This document shows, one piece after another, positions 22,678-36,400 of a stretch of 64,000 nucleotides of DNA. Within the stretch, counting starts at the first letter, position 1; every line of letters starts with the position of its first letter. The notes beneath the pieces were generated by a model. The model ran no database searches. It saw nothing but the letters and a program-made list of their open reading frames with translations, and was not told the origin of the DNA. Made by a program: the position numbers and the translations under genes. The DNA is from Odiellus spinosus (Eukaryota; Arthropoda; Arachnida; Opiliones; Phalangiidae), in assembly GCA_963920705.1 (NCBI GenBank), contig OY987226.1:32291686-32355685 (forward strand). Reading direction: 5' to 3'.

Positions 22678-22939
22678 TTATTTACGCGAAACGCGGAAAC
22701 AAGCGTAATAGCGGCGCATTATTTGGCGTTCGAATATAGCGGTAATTGTTGAGATGGCGAGTCCAGTGAAAAGAATTACGAAACTAGCCATGGTGTGTAC
22801 GAGCGCTATTTGCGAAAAATCGTTTCGACTCATTTCTTGCAAATGATCCGTTACAGATTTCAAGTATTGCCCGTTATACAAATAACTTTTTTTCAGTTGT
22901 GCCAAACTGTATAAAGCAGTTTCGTGAAAGACAAGTAGC
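22678..22939 (-). CDS. IR gene A terminal exon (end of S2, TM3, stop)
   Basis: The acceptor CTTTACAG precedes GCTACTTGTC. The first base completes a split arginine codon from the 26501-26817 exon, and a TAA at 22680-22678 ends it. It encodes 86 residues with the TM3 helix (MASFVILFTGLAISTITAIF) followed by ERQIMRRYY, the usual IR carboxyl end. The stop codon is only about 100 bp from the BEL-1 3' end. Confidence 0.75.
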
Positions 22940-25900
22940 CTGTAAAGAGTAGACATTTAAGTTTTAAGTCACACCTCCCCCAAACAGGGAAAGTGTGTAT
23001 ATCCCGTTGTTGGTCAGTGTCTCATGCGGAAGTCGAAAATCTTCTAAAGCAAATAATATGGAAGAATACTTTTTCGATACTTTTAATCACGGGATCAACA
23101 ATTTACTAAAACTAGATGCTCTCACCACGCTGAGCCACGCTAGCATAGCTATAAAATTTTTAGAACTTTCTATACATGATAGATATTGTTCAATGCAAGA
23201 AACAAAGTCGCGTAATTTGTTTAACCGCGAATTTTCTAAATATCTTAAAAACTAGAATAAGCACGGATGATGAATATATTAAATATATTTGAAGTATGCA
23301 AAACTTAAACATATAAGATGGGACTAATCATGGATTAATTAATAGTGCCTAAGGATATACAGTAGAGGAACATTTCTTTAAAAAATAATCTAAACCAGTC
23401 GGCCCGGGGATTTAGGCTTCAGCCCCCTTATTACTCCCCTTTTTAGTGGATCAAACTTTTACGACGAATGGCTTCGAGCGAAAGAGAAAAGGGGATGTCG
23501 CCCCAAAAACTGAATACAAAGACTTTTTTATCAGTAAATAAAATGTAGCTGCGCAGCTGCCCTTCCCTAAGTTCGAGAGAAGTTTGCAAAATGAGAAAAG
23601 CTGTGGTGGATTGATAAACAATGTTTAAAGTCCGGTAATTTCCGCTTGATGAAAAGATTCCCCCTCGCCCCTACCTGGACGTGCGCAGGGTAGGTGTGTG
23701 GTGTTACGTGCCTTGTCGAGGTGAGGGGGCGCTAGTTCTGGGGTCCGCCCTAGTTCCGCTACATGGTAACACACCGTCTCGCCCCAGCCCGGCCGGCTCT
23801 GGAGGATCTGGTGCTGTCCCCAGTGCCTGCCTCGGCGTCATCCTACGCTAGTGAGTCGGTCCTTGGGGCCACGGATAGATTGAGGGGGCCGTATGGTAGT
23901 GTTGCGCGGGTTGGGGCCGCCCACTTGCTTCCCGCCTTCTGCTACCTTAGTCCTCACGCACGAGTGCGGTCCCACTTGGTTCTACATAACCTTGTGGCCT
24001 GTTCCGGGCGTGGTTTCGCGTGTGGCATTATAGTGGACAAATGATGACGGCAGCACGGTTTGGGCGGGGGTGTTATGTACTAGTCTACGGTGCACCCCCT
24101 TAACAAACACAAACTGATGATGAAAAGTATGTCCCTTATCTAGAATTCGAGTGAAATTCCAGGAATTTACGAGGAAAGGTTTGATCGCGGATTGTGGTCC
24201 TTCTACATTCAATTTGATCCTGCAAACACAGGCCCTATATCCGGTTTACCAATAGCGGCCACTAGGTTGTGTTTGGGCTGAACAATTTTGAACTTAACTG
24301 CCTGCTGTTCATCCTTAGGCGCTATTAATTAATCCATGGACCAATAGTATTGTTGCTCGTAAAAGTATATTTTTGATTTGGAACATGTAATATGGGTATT
24401 ATGGAGTAAGATAAAATGTTGACTAGTATTTAGATCCGTAATAAGTGGTTGAGAGGGGGAAGAAACTTAGAATTCCCTAATTTTGTTTTTAATTTATATA
24501 TGCCTATAACTAATTATGATAAAAACATCAAGTTGGCAAACAAAAATATTACTTCCCCGACAAATCTAATCTAACACAACCTTGAATATAAAGATGAAAA
24601 GAAGTATGTTCGTAGTCTTGGAAAAGGAAGAGTAGAAAGAGCGCGCTATATTTTGAACATTTCCTAATCCTGCTCATATAATGAGGCCCAAATTTATATG
24701 AGAAGATTTTACCCCAGGAATCCTCGCGATAAATATAGTTTCCAGCGAAATTAATGACAGCACACAATTCTCACACATAACATTCGAGGATTAATTTTTA
24801 TGAATACGCACAATGTCAGAATTAACTCATAATCTAGACAATTTCGCAATTGCGCACAAAAGGCAGGGAATGTGCCGAGAAACTAGTATCTTACAGGACA
24901 GCACCAAAGGCAACACTCTTGTGAATCTTTCAATCGCTATTAATTCACACGAGGAAGACGACACAATAATTGTTCTAGAATATATATATATTCATCGCGC
25001 GGGTTTCGGTAGATAATTCATTCTACAAGAGGTACCATGAGGCCACATACATTATGAGCTCATTACACAAGCAGGATTTGTAAATGAAGTAACCCTGAAA
25101 TTACCCCTCCGAAAGAGTTCGGGGTGGGAAAATGACAGGAAAACCGAAAGGTACACAGCAATTCCCCGATTTGAGCTTCTAGCACTAGAAGCAATTTTTA
25201 AAAATGTGGCTACGAAATTGGATTCAAGAACAATTGCTCTTGCTATCGGCAACTAATTCAACTATCCAGAATTTTTACATTTTTCATAATAGATTAAGGC
25301 TACGCGAGACTAGTACTCTAATTTCATAATAGCCTGAAAATGGCCGCCAAACCTTTATGAGCTTCGATTCTTTTTTAACGCATTGCATACTGTTGAATTT
25401 TATAGTATTAAAATGCAACATATTGGTAATGCAGAAAAATATTTTAAAATGCATGATTTTATTTTTCCAATTTTGTAATTTTATCAGAATATAGATTAAT
25501 AAAGTTTGCATTTTAGCCACTAATTGTATATGCCGCAAATGCTTTTTAGGAAAATCGCTGAATATTTTTGAGGATGGGAGAATTTAGTTACATAGGTCAT
25601 ATTAAGAGAAAAAGCTTAAATTACTATTTATAAGTTTAAAAATATGTAAAGGTTAGAACAAGCCGCTGCCTTCCTCCAATTAGGGGTGCTGCAAAATTAG
25701 AATAATGCATCCTAGCTTTTCCAATCCTTGCTATATTCCTGGTGTAAGTCAGCTTTCGGCGGAAGGATGAAATTTGGAGGAGCGCAATATGAATCTGTCT
25801 CTAAGATGGAAATTTATTTTTTCATTTTTTTCCTTAATTTTTTTAGACAACATTTTGATATTTCGAAAGTTGAGACAGGTTTTAAATTCGGTAAATTATG

Positions 25901-28900
25901 AAATCTAGCCAGTTAGAACCAGCTCGCCTTTAACCGCGCTATAATAATGTCTCTTTTTAGCGAACAAATGGTTGAAGTATCTTTTGAAAGATACGAGAGT
26001 AGCAAAAACAGTTCAGTGATAAAGAACACTACAAACTGAAAAAAGAATACGTATTTAAGTACTGTAATTTTCGAAATGACCTTTAAGTGATTATCAATTA
26101 TTATTTAAAATAATAATTCAAAACGAAAATTTTTAGGCAACAATAGAGGCATAGCCTATTATGAGTAGTTGCCGGAACAAACACTTATAATTAATAAACA
26201 AAAGATAACTTATAAAAAATTAATATTAGCAAATATTAATAGTTCATTATTAAATTAAGCTAAATTAAGAATTTCGAAGGACTAATTGTCAAAATAAGGT
26301 TTATTAACTAGAGACCGAAGAAAATCGAATGACTCGTGTCCCCTGATTTTAGTCGATATCTCATTTTAAGTAGATTGAATCTGCCTAAATCGTAGAAATA
26401 TATTAAATTATTAAAATTGACAAATATTGGCTGAGTAATTTTATTCGCGCATAGTTTCTGATAGTAAATAATTTCGTATATTCTTTAAAATAAACTGTAC
26501 CTGTAGTTGAGCAACTCTTTGATGGGTAGATGCAAACCTCTACCATATTCAAAGGCTTCTACAACGTAACCGAAGGAGTCTGACGAGATAAACAGGTTGT
26601 TGAAGTCTGGTCTCATATCCGCGCTTAACATTCTCTGAATATTAGTAAGAATATTGTCTTCATAGTCGTAATAAACTGCTTGTAGACGGCTAAGCAATTT
26701 CAAGTAGTACTCTCCCTCCTCATAACTGACAAAATCTCCTTTGGTGTACAAACCCATTACCATAATACGCTCTATGTTTAGCCAGTCGCAAAATTTATGT
26801 TTACCCACATAGCATGTCTGTTAAAAAAAATTAGGATATAAAAAAGTTATAGACCTAACATAGGCATCGAGCCTGGATGCAACGAGTATTTGCCTGCCCT
26901 CTATTATCATTGGCTACCTTAACCTATTTTGAAATTGAAGTTCAGGTGCGGGGATAGTAGATATCGAGAACAGGTTCTACTAGAGTGATTTTCTTTTTCG
27001 AACTAAAACTTCTCTTTTCCATCCCTTGCGAAATGGATTTTGATAATCATTCTGATTTTTCGGTAAAGAATAATTTGCACCGTTTCAGTCTCCGATTCTG
27101 ACGTCTTAGAATCACTTGACGATGATGAAGATAAATTCGGTCTTCCGTCATTTGGAAGCTGATCTGGAAAGTTTAGTCACAATTCCCTTAGTGGATAGGA
27201 GAATAATACAAATGTTTCCGTTTCAGATACAGAGACTTCCGGAATTGTTTCTGAATTTTCTACCGACGAGAATTGTGTCGGACAAGATCGTATCTTTTCA
27301 AAGTCAAATAATGTTTTCTACTTCGGAGTCATAAGCGAATATGTCTGTCTGAATTCCATCGTCAGAAGTTGCTGAACCAGGTTGTTAAGGAATATCGCCA
27401 TCGGTTGAACTGACAACGGGTTTTGATAGATCGGTGACGATCTTCAGATTCGCTGGTAGACAAGGAACTTCATGAATTTTGAGTCAAATTAATCTTGCCG
27501 TGATTAAAGATCGCCTCTCCTCTTCAATCACTTGATTCTACACAGAATTTCTTGAAGTCTGTTACGTAGACGATCTAGTTTTCTCACTCTCTTGTACGAA
27601 CCTTCCTACTTTGGACCTAATTTGGCACCTATATGGCTTGCAGTTTGAGATATATTAAGTGTTTCCTTTCATACAAGCGTACCAATTTGAAATTCTATCC
27701 TTTTTCTTCGTTGGTCGTAGTACCCTTTTTGATGAGGTTACGCTTTTTCTGCGAATTGACGAGATAAAGCTGGTTGCCTAATGAGAGATTAAAGGGTATA
27801 GATCTTTCAGTATATTCTGCGAGTGGCATGCCAACGTCCAAGTCCCAGGCAAATCTGGGTTCCGTTCCTGTGTGCAAATAGAGTGTCCTGTAGTGTTGTG
27901 CCGAGTCGATTTGATTGAAAATTGAATAAAGGGAAGATTTTCATACCATCTTCGATAATCGTGACCAACGAACATGGAAATCAGTTGGGCTAAGTCTAGG
28001 TGGACTCGTTCAACCAAATTCGACAGAAGATTTTACGGTGTTAAGATCCGCGGTCTGATTTGAATAATTTCAGAATAAGCATATCGGATAGTCATGGATA
28101 ACATTTTTTTCGCACACGCTTTTGCCGTTATATCCCTGATGCGATATAATTCGACGAATTTGCTTGCGGACCGGAAAAGGACCAATTATGACCACTCCAA
28201 TAAGATCGAAAGAATTGCCCACCAGTATTGTAGTGTGATTCTGTAAAGAGTCTCGTCTCTCCCACGATGTCCAGATAACGAATGATCGTGTATTTGATGT
28301 ATCGCCTCTCTGCGGAATCTTGACTGTTGAGCGAAAGCATTAACCATTACTGTTGCGATCTTCGGAATGATCGGTTATTTTTTTTAATACCTCCTCTTTC
28401 TCAGCAACTAACTCGTGTATTTCAAGATCACCTATATCTTGGAGAACCGGTGGAAAATGTAAGTTACGCTTGTGGCTTATACCGCTTCTAGCTTCTATCG
28501 AGATATCTACTGTTTCTTTCCTACCGCTATAAGTTTCGTGCGATGTGGTAGGAATGCATTGCGATGGATATGTACCCTTTTTTAATATCCTTGTTTAACG
28601 AATTAAATTTGCAGCTCACACACATAATAATAGAGAAAGTGCAAATTCTCTGAAAGTGTAGACAACAAACTACCATGGTATTACTTATTTTTTTACCAAT
28701 CTTTAAAATATTTTGCCACCTACTCCTTAATTTAATTTCGGAAATGTATGAAAACTCAATTCTGGAATATGAGCTTTCTGCATTGAATTACATTGAGGAA
28801 CACTACAAAATCTATTGCTAGACACTGCAGAATTATATAGTTTTTTACGTTCGTAACTAGCCCTAGTGCCTAGATCAGCTGTCTAGCTTACAGGCGGCAA

Positions 28901-31900
28901 GAGAGGAAAACTTCATTTGAATGGTTCTTAAATGACTTAAGTCAGTCTTTGGCGAAAGCGAATACAGTAGCCTGGGATCAAGTGAGAGAAAACGGGAATT
29001 CTTTGCACCCCCCTCGCTTACACTACGGAAAGCTTATAGAGAATTTTTGGAGATTTACTACACGTCTCTATGGCGTAACTGTTAAATCGTTCGCCTAGAC
29101 GTCGAGTGACATAATCACCGTGAAGCCAGAGAAGTTTTGAGGCGCAGTGATGTGCGAAGAGAGAAGTTTGTAGCGGGAAAATGTATTTGGAAATAAATTT
29201 TGGGTCTTTCTTTGTACGAGAAATCCTTCCGTCAGCTATTTCATCGTGAACGTGAAAGTAGTTTCCCAGCCAGCCTCGTGCTATCATTCCATAAACCCTA
29301 AAAACTACCATACTATAGCCAAAAGTGCTGGTCACATTATTAATTTTAACAATAAGAAAATCCTACAAACTTTTAATCGTAAAATTGGTACCATCTTGAT
29401 CTAAAGCATCTGAGTCTTCAACAGTTTCATTCATCGACTGCCACAGACACTGCTGTACCGCTGTTTGGAGTATATCTTTTTTCCGGTATAGGCTGTTTTG
29501 ACATTTGTGTTTTTGGTTTCAGTTCAGATGCTAGTTGAATGTTGCATTTGATTGATTGCTTGAAAGCGATGTTTCTAAGGTGTTGCTTGAAAAGAATAGG
29601 CGTTGGTGTTGGATTGCTTCGTGATCGGACTCTAGAAAAGGTATTTTCTAACGCATCCTGGTTTACTCTTGTTGTTAGAAAATAATCAAGGCCTACTGAA
29701 GAGCAAAGATCTTAAAGAGCAATGACTGAAAGAGCTGCCATTTTTACGCCGGTCTGGATGGGTTTCCAATGACCCTTTTCACCCACCTTAATATCGCACA
29801 TTAATTTAACAGTATCTTTTTGTATATTCCTTCGATTTGGTGTTAAAGCTTCATATTTCCTACGCGCGTTCATGACATCGAACCACACATTGATCTGTTC
29901 ATCAAACCAAGCTGTAGGCTCTGCTTCCTTTGGCAAGAACCCCAATGCAATAGCGCTCATCATAGCTGCAGACGTTGTTTTGCTGAAAAGTTGCGCGGCC
30001 AAGTCAACCTTCATCTTTTGGTAATGCCCTGGCTCGATGTGGTTCTTATTTATTTTAGGTGCTAATTTCAGTTCCTTTTCATCCTGCAGCTCAATTAACA
30101 GTTTAATATATTTTACGCTGATGGCATTGGTGCAAAAAGAGTGAGTATTAACAAGATCATCTGGTAGATAAAAATCCTGGTGGAGTAGTGCATTTCTTAC
30201 ATTTTCAAAAGATGAGCAACGTCGGCACTATATATATTCGCTCATCTGCTCGCAATGGGTGTGAAAAATAATGAGTGTCTTCTGTCTTGCTTACTTTTAC
30301 ACCAAAATCTCGGTATGTTCCCATGTTATTTGATGCCATGTCTGAAATTAGTCCTGTAACACGGAGACCTATGTTTTCTACCCTAGTGATACATTCCAGA
30401 ATAAATGACTTTTGATGTGTACTAGGCAGGCTTCGTCCAGTTAAATGCCAGGCTATTATGAATTTCCAGTTGAAAAATAGGAATTTCAGAAGGACAACAT
30501 ATCCGTGGGTAGCTTTAACATTGTTTTCGGGAAGTGTTGCATTTCCAATGAATTCTTTTGTACCCATGTCGTATTCATACGCCGGACTGATATCCATCTC
30601 ATCCATATTGAGCACAACCAGTCTATGCTTTAGTGGTAGATCCCGAACCTTGTTTTTGATGAAAGCTAGAATAATCTTGGATTCCTGGTTTGAAAGTTAC
30701 ACCTTTGATATGATGTAAGAGGGTTCGTACCCCAGGCAGAGGATATCCTTGCTTGCGGAAATAATTGTAGCTTGTTTTTCCAACAGCAAAGTAGTGACGC
30801 ATTGCCAGATCTAACGTTTCTGTGGATCATTTTCTCTCACATCCGTTCTTAAGCATGTTTAATTGGTCTTCATTAAACATTTTAGTGAGAAGGTTTTCAA
30901 GTTTTTCCTTTCGTGATTGTGACTCGTGCAGTAAGTTCTCTGTGAGCCTGTGTGTTTTCTCTATTATGTTCATCTTTTCTTTCAGAAATGTATTATTTCC
31001 CTCTAAACACTTCTTTTGGAGTTCCAATGTTTTAATATGAGCGAGCAGTGCGGACCTGGATGACTCTTGAGATATATCGGAAGTATTTTTCGATTGTACA
31101 ATGTGATCAGTGGCGTCGCTAGGATATTTTCTGAGACAGGCTGATAAATTTGAGCCCCCCCCCCCCCGGACCTGAAATTTAATCCCCCCCCCCCCCCGGG
31201 GTAATTTCTGTTCTTTTTTTACCGAATTAAATTTTTTTCCCACCACAACTTTATTTATTTAATTATTCCTCATTTAAAGAAATATTTTTAATCATTTTTG
31301 AATATGTACTATGCATAGCCGTTTCAAATTTACAAATAGCAATTACACAAAAAAATTTTACCTTCTATTATTATTATTTTCCAAATTTATTGCCAAATCA
31401 GGATTATCCCTTAAGTTTGATAAATCTCTGTTTAAATTATAAATAGCTCTTAATAAAAAGTACTTTAGGTTCAACTACTAAAAACATATTCCCTTTAACA
31501 CTTTACCCGGAGAGTCAGCGTGTCTTATTAAACTTCAAAATCTAGAAAAGTGACGTTTAAAACATGTTGTACTGTCTTCCATTATATATAAAAAAAAAAA
31601 GTGTAATTATCGCCATGTGACTCTAAGCGAAAAGCCGCGCAAAACTATTTGATTTTATGGCTTGCAGCTGCGTGTCATTTTCTTATAGATTGGGTAATTT
31701 TCTTAGACTTTTTAAGAAATGTTAGAAGCTAAAAATATTCTCATTGTCATTGATGATGGTAGATCCCTAAAACCTCACGACCCCCTGTTATAATAGAAGA
31801 AAAGAACCGAAAAGAGGGGATGTTAACTCGTAAAACTTAATGGGAAGCTCGATCTGACCCTGTCAAGGAGAGGACAGTATAATGTCGTTAGCCGGTACGC

Positions 31901-33431
31901 GCTTGAAAATTCTCAGATCTGTCAGTTGACACGTGCAAATATTTTACGAGTGTAACGAAAAAAAAAAAATAATAATAAAAAATTACCCGCTAGTGAAAAC
32001 TAAGCTTAAATAGGGTTCGGAATGCGACAGAGGAAAAACACGAGACCGTCAAACCGAATTATTTCATTCTTTTGAAAGTACAAAATAAATTTTATTTTCA
32101 TAAGTTGATAAACGTATAACTTAATGTCGATAACCTATTTTTGGACAAATTGCTGCCCAAATTTAAAAATTTGGAGGCCCCATTTGGGATAAATTCGAGG
32201 CCCCTATGAAATCTCAACATAGGCTTCAGCCTATCCCAGCCTACCTGTAGCGACGCCACTGAATGTGATTACCAGTAGGTAATGCAATGTTTGATAGTAT
32301 ATTAATATGTCCGATTGTAGCTGCTAAAGTGTTGTTGGTTTCAATAGGTGATATTACATCCCTCGTCATTGCATCGAAAGTACACTTCTGGTTTTGCGAA
32401 CTCGTATGCTCTAGGTTTTGCTGTCTTGACATCTTAATCTGTCTTGTTACCAACGAATATGAGTGCTCATATATAATGGAAGTCTTCGAATGTGGTAAGG
32501 TTTCTGAGAATATGTATGTTATGTTTACGAAATAACCATCTCAATATGCGCAGTAGAGGTGTTCAATAAACATACCACCCATGATACCTTCAGCCGAATC
32601 ATTAGCACAACGTACAGCTGGTGCGTCGTTGCCTACGTCAATAGACAGTACATCCTGCTGTTCAGTCCAACCACAAATCTCCACATTGTCGATAACATCT
32701 AGAATGTATTAAAACGTTTTACTTAGATGGAAGGTTCTAAAGGGCCGATGTACGAAAGTATATAGGCATACATAGCAGGTTGGTTCCTTATGTGTTTTAG
32801 CATTACGTTCAATCTTGAAATAATTATTTACCTATTTTATGGTTCTCCAGCTTTGGTATTTTCAATTGCGGAGGTTTACTCGCGTAACATCGGTCGACAA
32901 CAGAGTTATGAATCCTTTTTAGTGTTTGAGGTTGCTTTAAAAGTAGTAAGAGTCCTGGCTTTTGACATATTGTGATGGAAGGATTTGAACCCTCTACTAA
33001 ACGACGATTTACGACACATGATGGCTCAAAATGACCCTTCAAGAAAACACGTTGCAAATTGAAATATAAATAAACCTCACATACATTACCTGGCATAAAT
33101 AAAGGTTGTTTGAACGTGACGTACATTGACTGGCAAAGGAAGACCAGAGTTTATTTCGTTCCAAGGTTTTAGGAAACCTAAATAATTTAAATCCATTCCA
33201 AATTGAATTACCGCAATTAGGAAATGCACATTTTGTAATGTCAGTCATATTAAAGAGTGACTTTAATAAAGAAAATACTAATTCAGTTATGGCATATTTT
33301 ATTGTATACAATGTATTTCGACTGACAGTAACATAATTAAAACCAACAATATTTCATTACAAATATTTGTTATCTCTTTTCGTATAAAACACCCTATTTC
33401 ACTGTTGCTGTGATTTAGTTTTTTAATGTTT

Positions 33432-33466
<35 letters not shown>

Positions 33467-36400
33467 GGTATTCAAATTTCGCAGTTTACTTTACGTCACA
33501 GTTAATGTCTTTTTCCTCCAATTTGGCGCTACAAGCGCTTTTCAATGACTTCATGTTTTATTTTTTTATTTGTTTGAGGGCTAACGGTGCAGGGTTAACT
33601 GTTTGCATTTGCGGCCGTTTTGGCGTTCGAGTAGACTTTTCACTGACGTCATGGGTGCTAGAGAAAGATGGCCGATTACAGTCAAGTTGTGAGGAACTTC
33701 CTTTGTCGTCATCGTCGGCATAACCTTCCTAAAAGAGCCTTGATTCGAATATCCCAGCTTGTGAGCAAACTCGCAGTCATTGCAAACTCAAACCATGTTT
33801 TTCAAATCATGTTCTTCAAATCATGTTTTTCATTACTGACCTACTCGAGCCTCACACGCATAAGCTCCCTTTTTATTTCGTTCGCGATAACTTATTTGCT
33901 GTTTTTGAGTTTTCATTACTGACAGGCTAGAACCGAAACAATCATAAGCTACCTTTTTATCTCGTTCGCGACGACCCCTTATTAACTTCGACTTGTTTGT
34001 TGTTTTTGAGTTTTCATTACTGACAGACTAGAACCGAAACATTCATAAGCTACCTTTTTATCTCGTTCGCGACGACCCCTTATTAACGACGGCTTGTTTT
34101 CTGTATTGTATATCTATGAAGATATAAGGAGTTTTTCGTTTATATTTAACAAAAGTACCCGTGGTAACGCGGATCAGCGTCTAACACTCGATCGTAAAGC
34201 TATGCGGCTTCGAGCCGCCGACGCCGCAGTGAATACAGTAGCTAGACCCCACTAGGGTTGGGTCTAGCTAAAAATTCGGCACTCTCATTATTGATAAATA
34301 AGTGACTTCACCGTTTGGAACAACGACAACATAATAGATAGCATATATTCTCACACATAAGATAAACGTTTTACGAGCTTGTTGTCACTTTACCTTTTGT
34401 AATGTAAATGTATTAAATAAAAATGTAGAACTGTTCATGTTTTTACTTGATAAATAATCTTATTAGATTTAAATTCAATTGAAGTCATGAGTTTTTCGTG
34501 AAGTATTTTATTTTAAAAGTAATTCTGCCCTTTACTGGTTTCATTCTCGTTGTGTATAAAAGCGAAGCAAAACTATTTTTTTTAAAACATTAATCATATG
34601 TAGTTAGCAACCCCACGCAATTACCCAGAAAACGAGACTTTCCCTAGGTATGTATAACATATTAAGAAAGACTCACCTCATGAAAATATTTTAAGTAAAC
34701 GTGTGAACAAATCATTTTGCAATCGTCATATTTTTTTAAATCGTCAAAATTTCTGATGTACTTCTGAGAATTTGCTGAAAATGTAGCTTTCAAGAATGAA
34801 AGATAAGCCGCCGATATGACAAATGAAAAGAAGATCCAAATAACGTAAAAAAGTACGCCTCCTTTTAGGGATGGTATACCTACAAATTCTGAAAAAGTAA
34901 ATCAATATTCTTGTAAGTTACGAGAAAAAAAAAAGCTACGTTTATTGTAAGGGGTTATTCCCCGATTACTTTAGAAAGCGCAATGACTCAGTAGCGTATT
35001 ACTGACGCAAAGCCAAGAAAATATTTATAACTGTGTTTTGTTATCAAATACGCAATCTTCCTCGTATCGTAAGAAATTATCGTTTCTTAATTCAATGTAA
35101 ATAATTACACCTATAAGTTATCTAAAGATCTCCTTCGACTGGTCAAAGGCATTCGACTCTTTTTGCCACAAGCGACTGATTTTTAAACTGGAAGTCCATC
35201 GCGAACTTTTACATTGTTGGACTTACTATCGAATCGTTTCCAGCCAGTAATCTATCGTAGCGAATTCAGCTCTTACCGCCAGATCAATCCGGGATTCCTC
35301 GATCAAGGCTTGATTCTTAAACCGTTACTATTCAACCTCTTCGTTTCTGACCTACCTTCCGCACTGACTTCCGGCTCAAAACTTAAATGTCCTTGTCAAA
35401 TGTAAATATTGAGGCACCCGGGGTCCGTGCCCAAGGTCTTACCCTTAATTAATCTCTGGGGAAGGTGACCGACAATTTCTAGTGCCTAGGACCAGCGAGG
35501 ATCTCGAACATAAAAGTGTGTAATGATGGTATCGTTGTTTAACTATTGAATTTATTTTTGTCGCGATAATTCTTACCTTCCCTCAATAAGGTTTTCACTG
35601 CTTGAAAATGGTAGTGAAATATACTTTTACATTTCCGTATACGTGATGTTGAAGAAAGGTTCATTTTCAATTCTAGCCGACCATCCATGAAAAAAATTAT
35701 TGAAGCCACGAGTAGAGCAACTAAACTATAGATAGAAACCTTAAAAAATATCGTTATTAGATAAAATTGAAAATGGTGCGGACCAATAATGCCAATAGAA
35801 ATTTAAACATATATAACAGAGCTTTTCGGAGATTTAAGATGACAATGAACCCCAATGGATTTGATCGAAAGTCATTTAATCTAATGTTCATTTGATCGAC
35901 ATTGATATAAAAAAGTTATATATTCTGGTTTTTATTACCCTTTTTCTCCTAATTTGATGTAATTCCTTCGACTGAATTTAATAATTGGGGATTGCCAAAT
36001 CATCCAATAAGATATAAGTTGACATTTTGAAATTGAGTCACTTTCCCGAACCAAGTAAGTATTTTAACGTAAAAGTAAACTAACCTAAATTCATAATCTT
36101 ATATTATTTATTATTAATTAAAAGACGGAAACGTCATGGCGGTTATTACAACTTTTTACTAGTCGGGAGCTTTCGTCAGCCGAAGTTTTTTACCGCGAGA
36201 CACAAGACGATGTTACAAACTTAGCAAGATGCTGACAAAATACCTTCCTTTCAAACTCGCGAAAAGGGCGAATCACGGGTTTATTTTACCTTTTCCTCTT
36301 ATCACAATATAATTCACCCCATCCCTTCGTTCCAATAGCTCCTTTTTCAAGGTTCAGTCTACCTAGTTTTTCTATATAAACACTTTCTTTAAAGCTGCGC

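Larger units (their letters stand above)
29712..33248 (-). pseudogene. P-element/THAP9-like transposase, broken
   Basis: Reading leftward: THAP zinc finger from the ATG at 33248 (CAFPNC, FRFPKTLERNKLW), with its C-x2-H pair (CQGH) completed across a 53-bp intron at 33089-33037; a leucine-rich coiled coil (31080-30840); the AMRHYFAVGKTSYNY and PLPGVRTL region; the first catalytic aspartate in NMDEMDI (30610) and second in ISDMASNN (about 30340); then KLAPKINKNHIEPGHYQKMK and VDLAAQLFSKTT with NVWFDVMNAR to 29712, as in THAP9 carboxyl ends. Lesions are a TGA for tryptophan near 30828, single-base frameshifts near 30690 and 30220, and insertion of a hAT-type element at 31108-32261. This DDE-type DNA transposase is surely inactive here. 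Terminal repeats were not found. Confidence 0.8.

Noticed and set aside
22995-23255. 86-codon plus-strand frame as a host gene
   Set aside because: No domain, no splice signals, and it lies in an intron of the opposite strand; chance cannot be excluded.
33668-33922. 84-codon frame starting MADYSQVVRNF
   Set aside because: Good initiation context, but the second half is the 14-bp repeat and arm sequence; no homology recognised.
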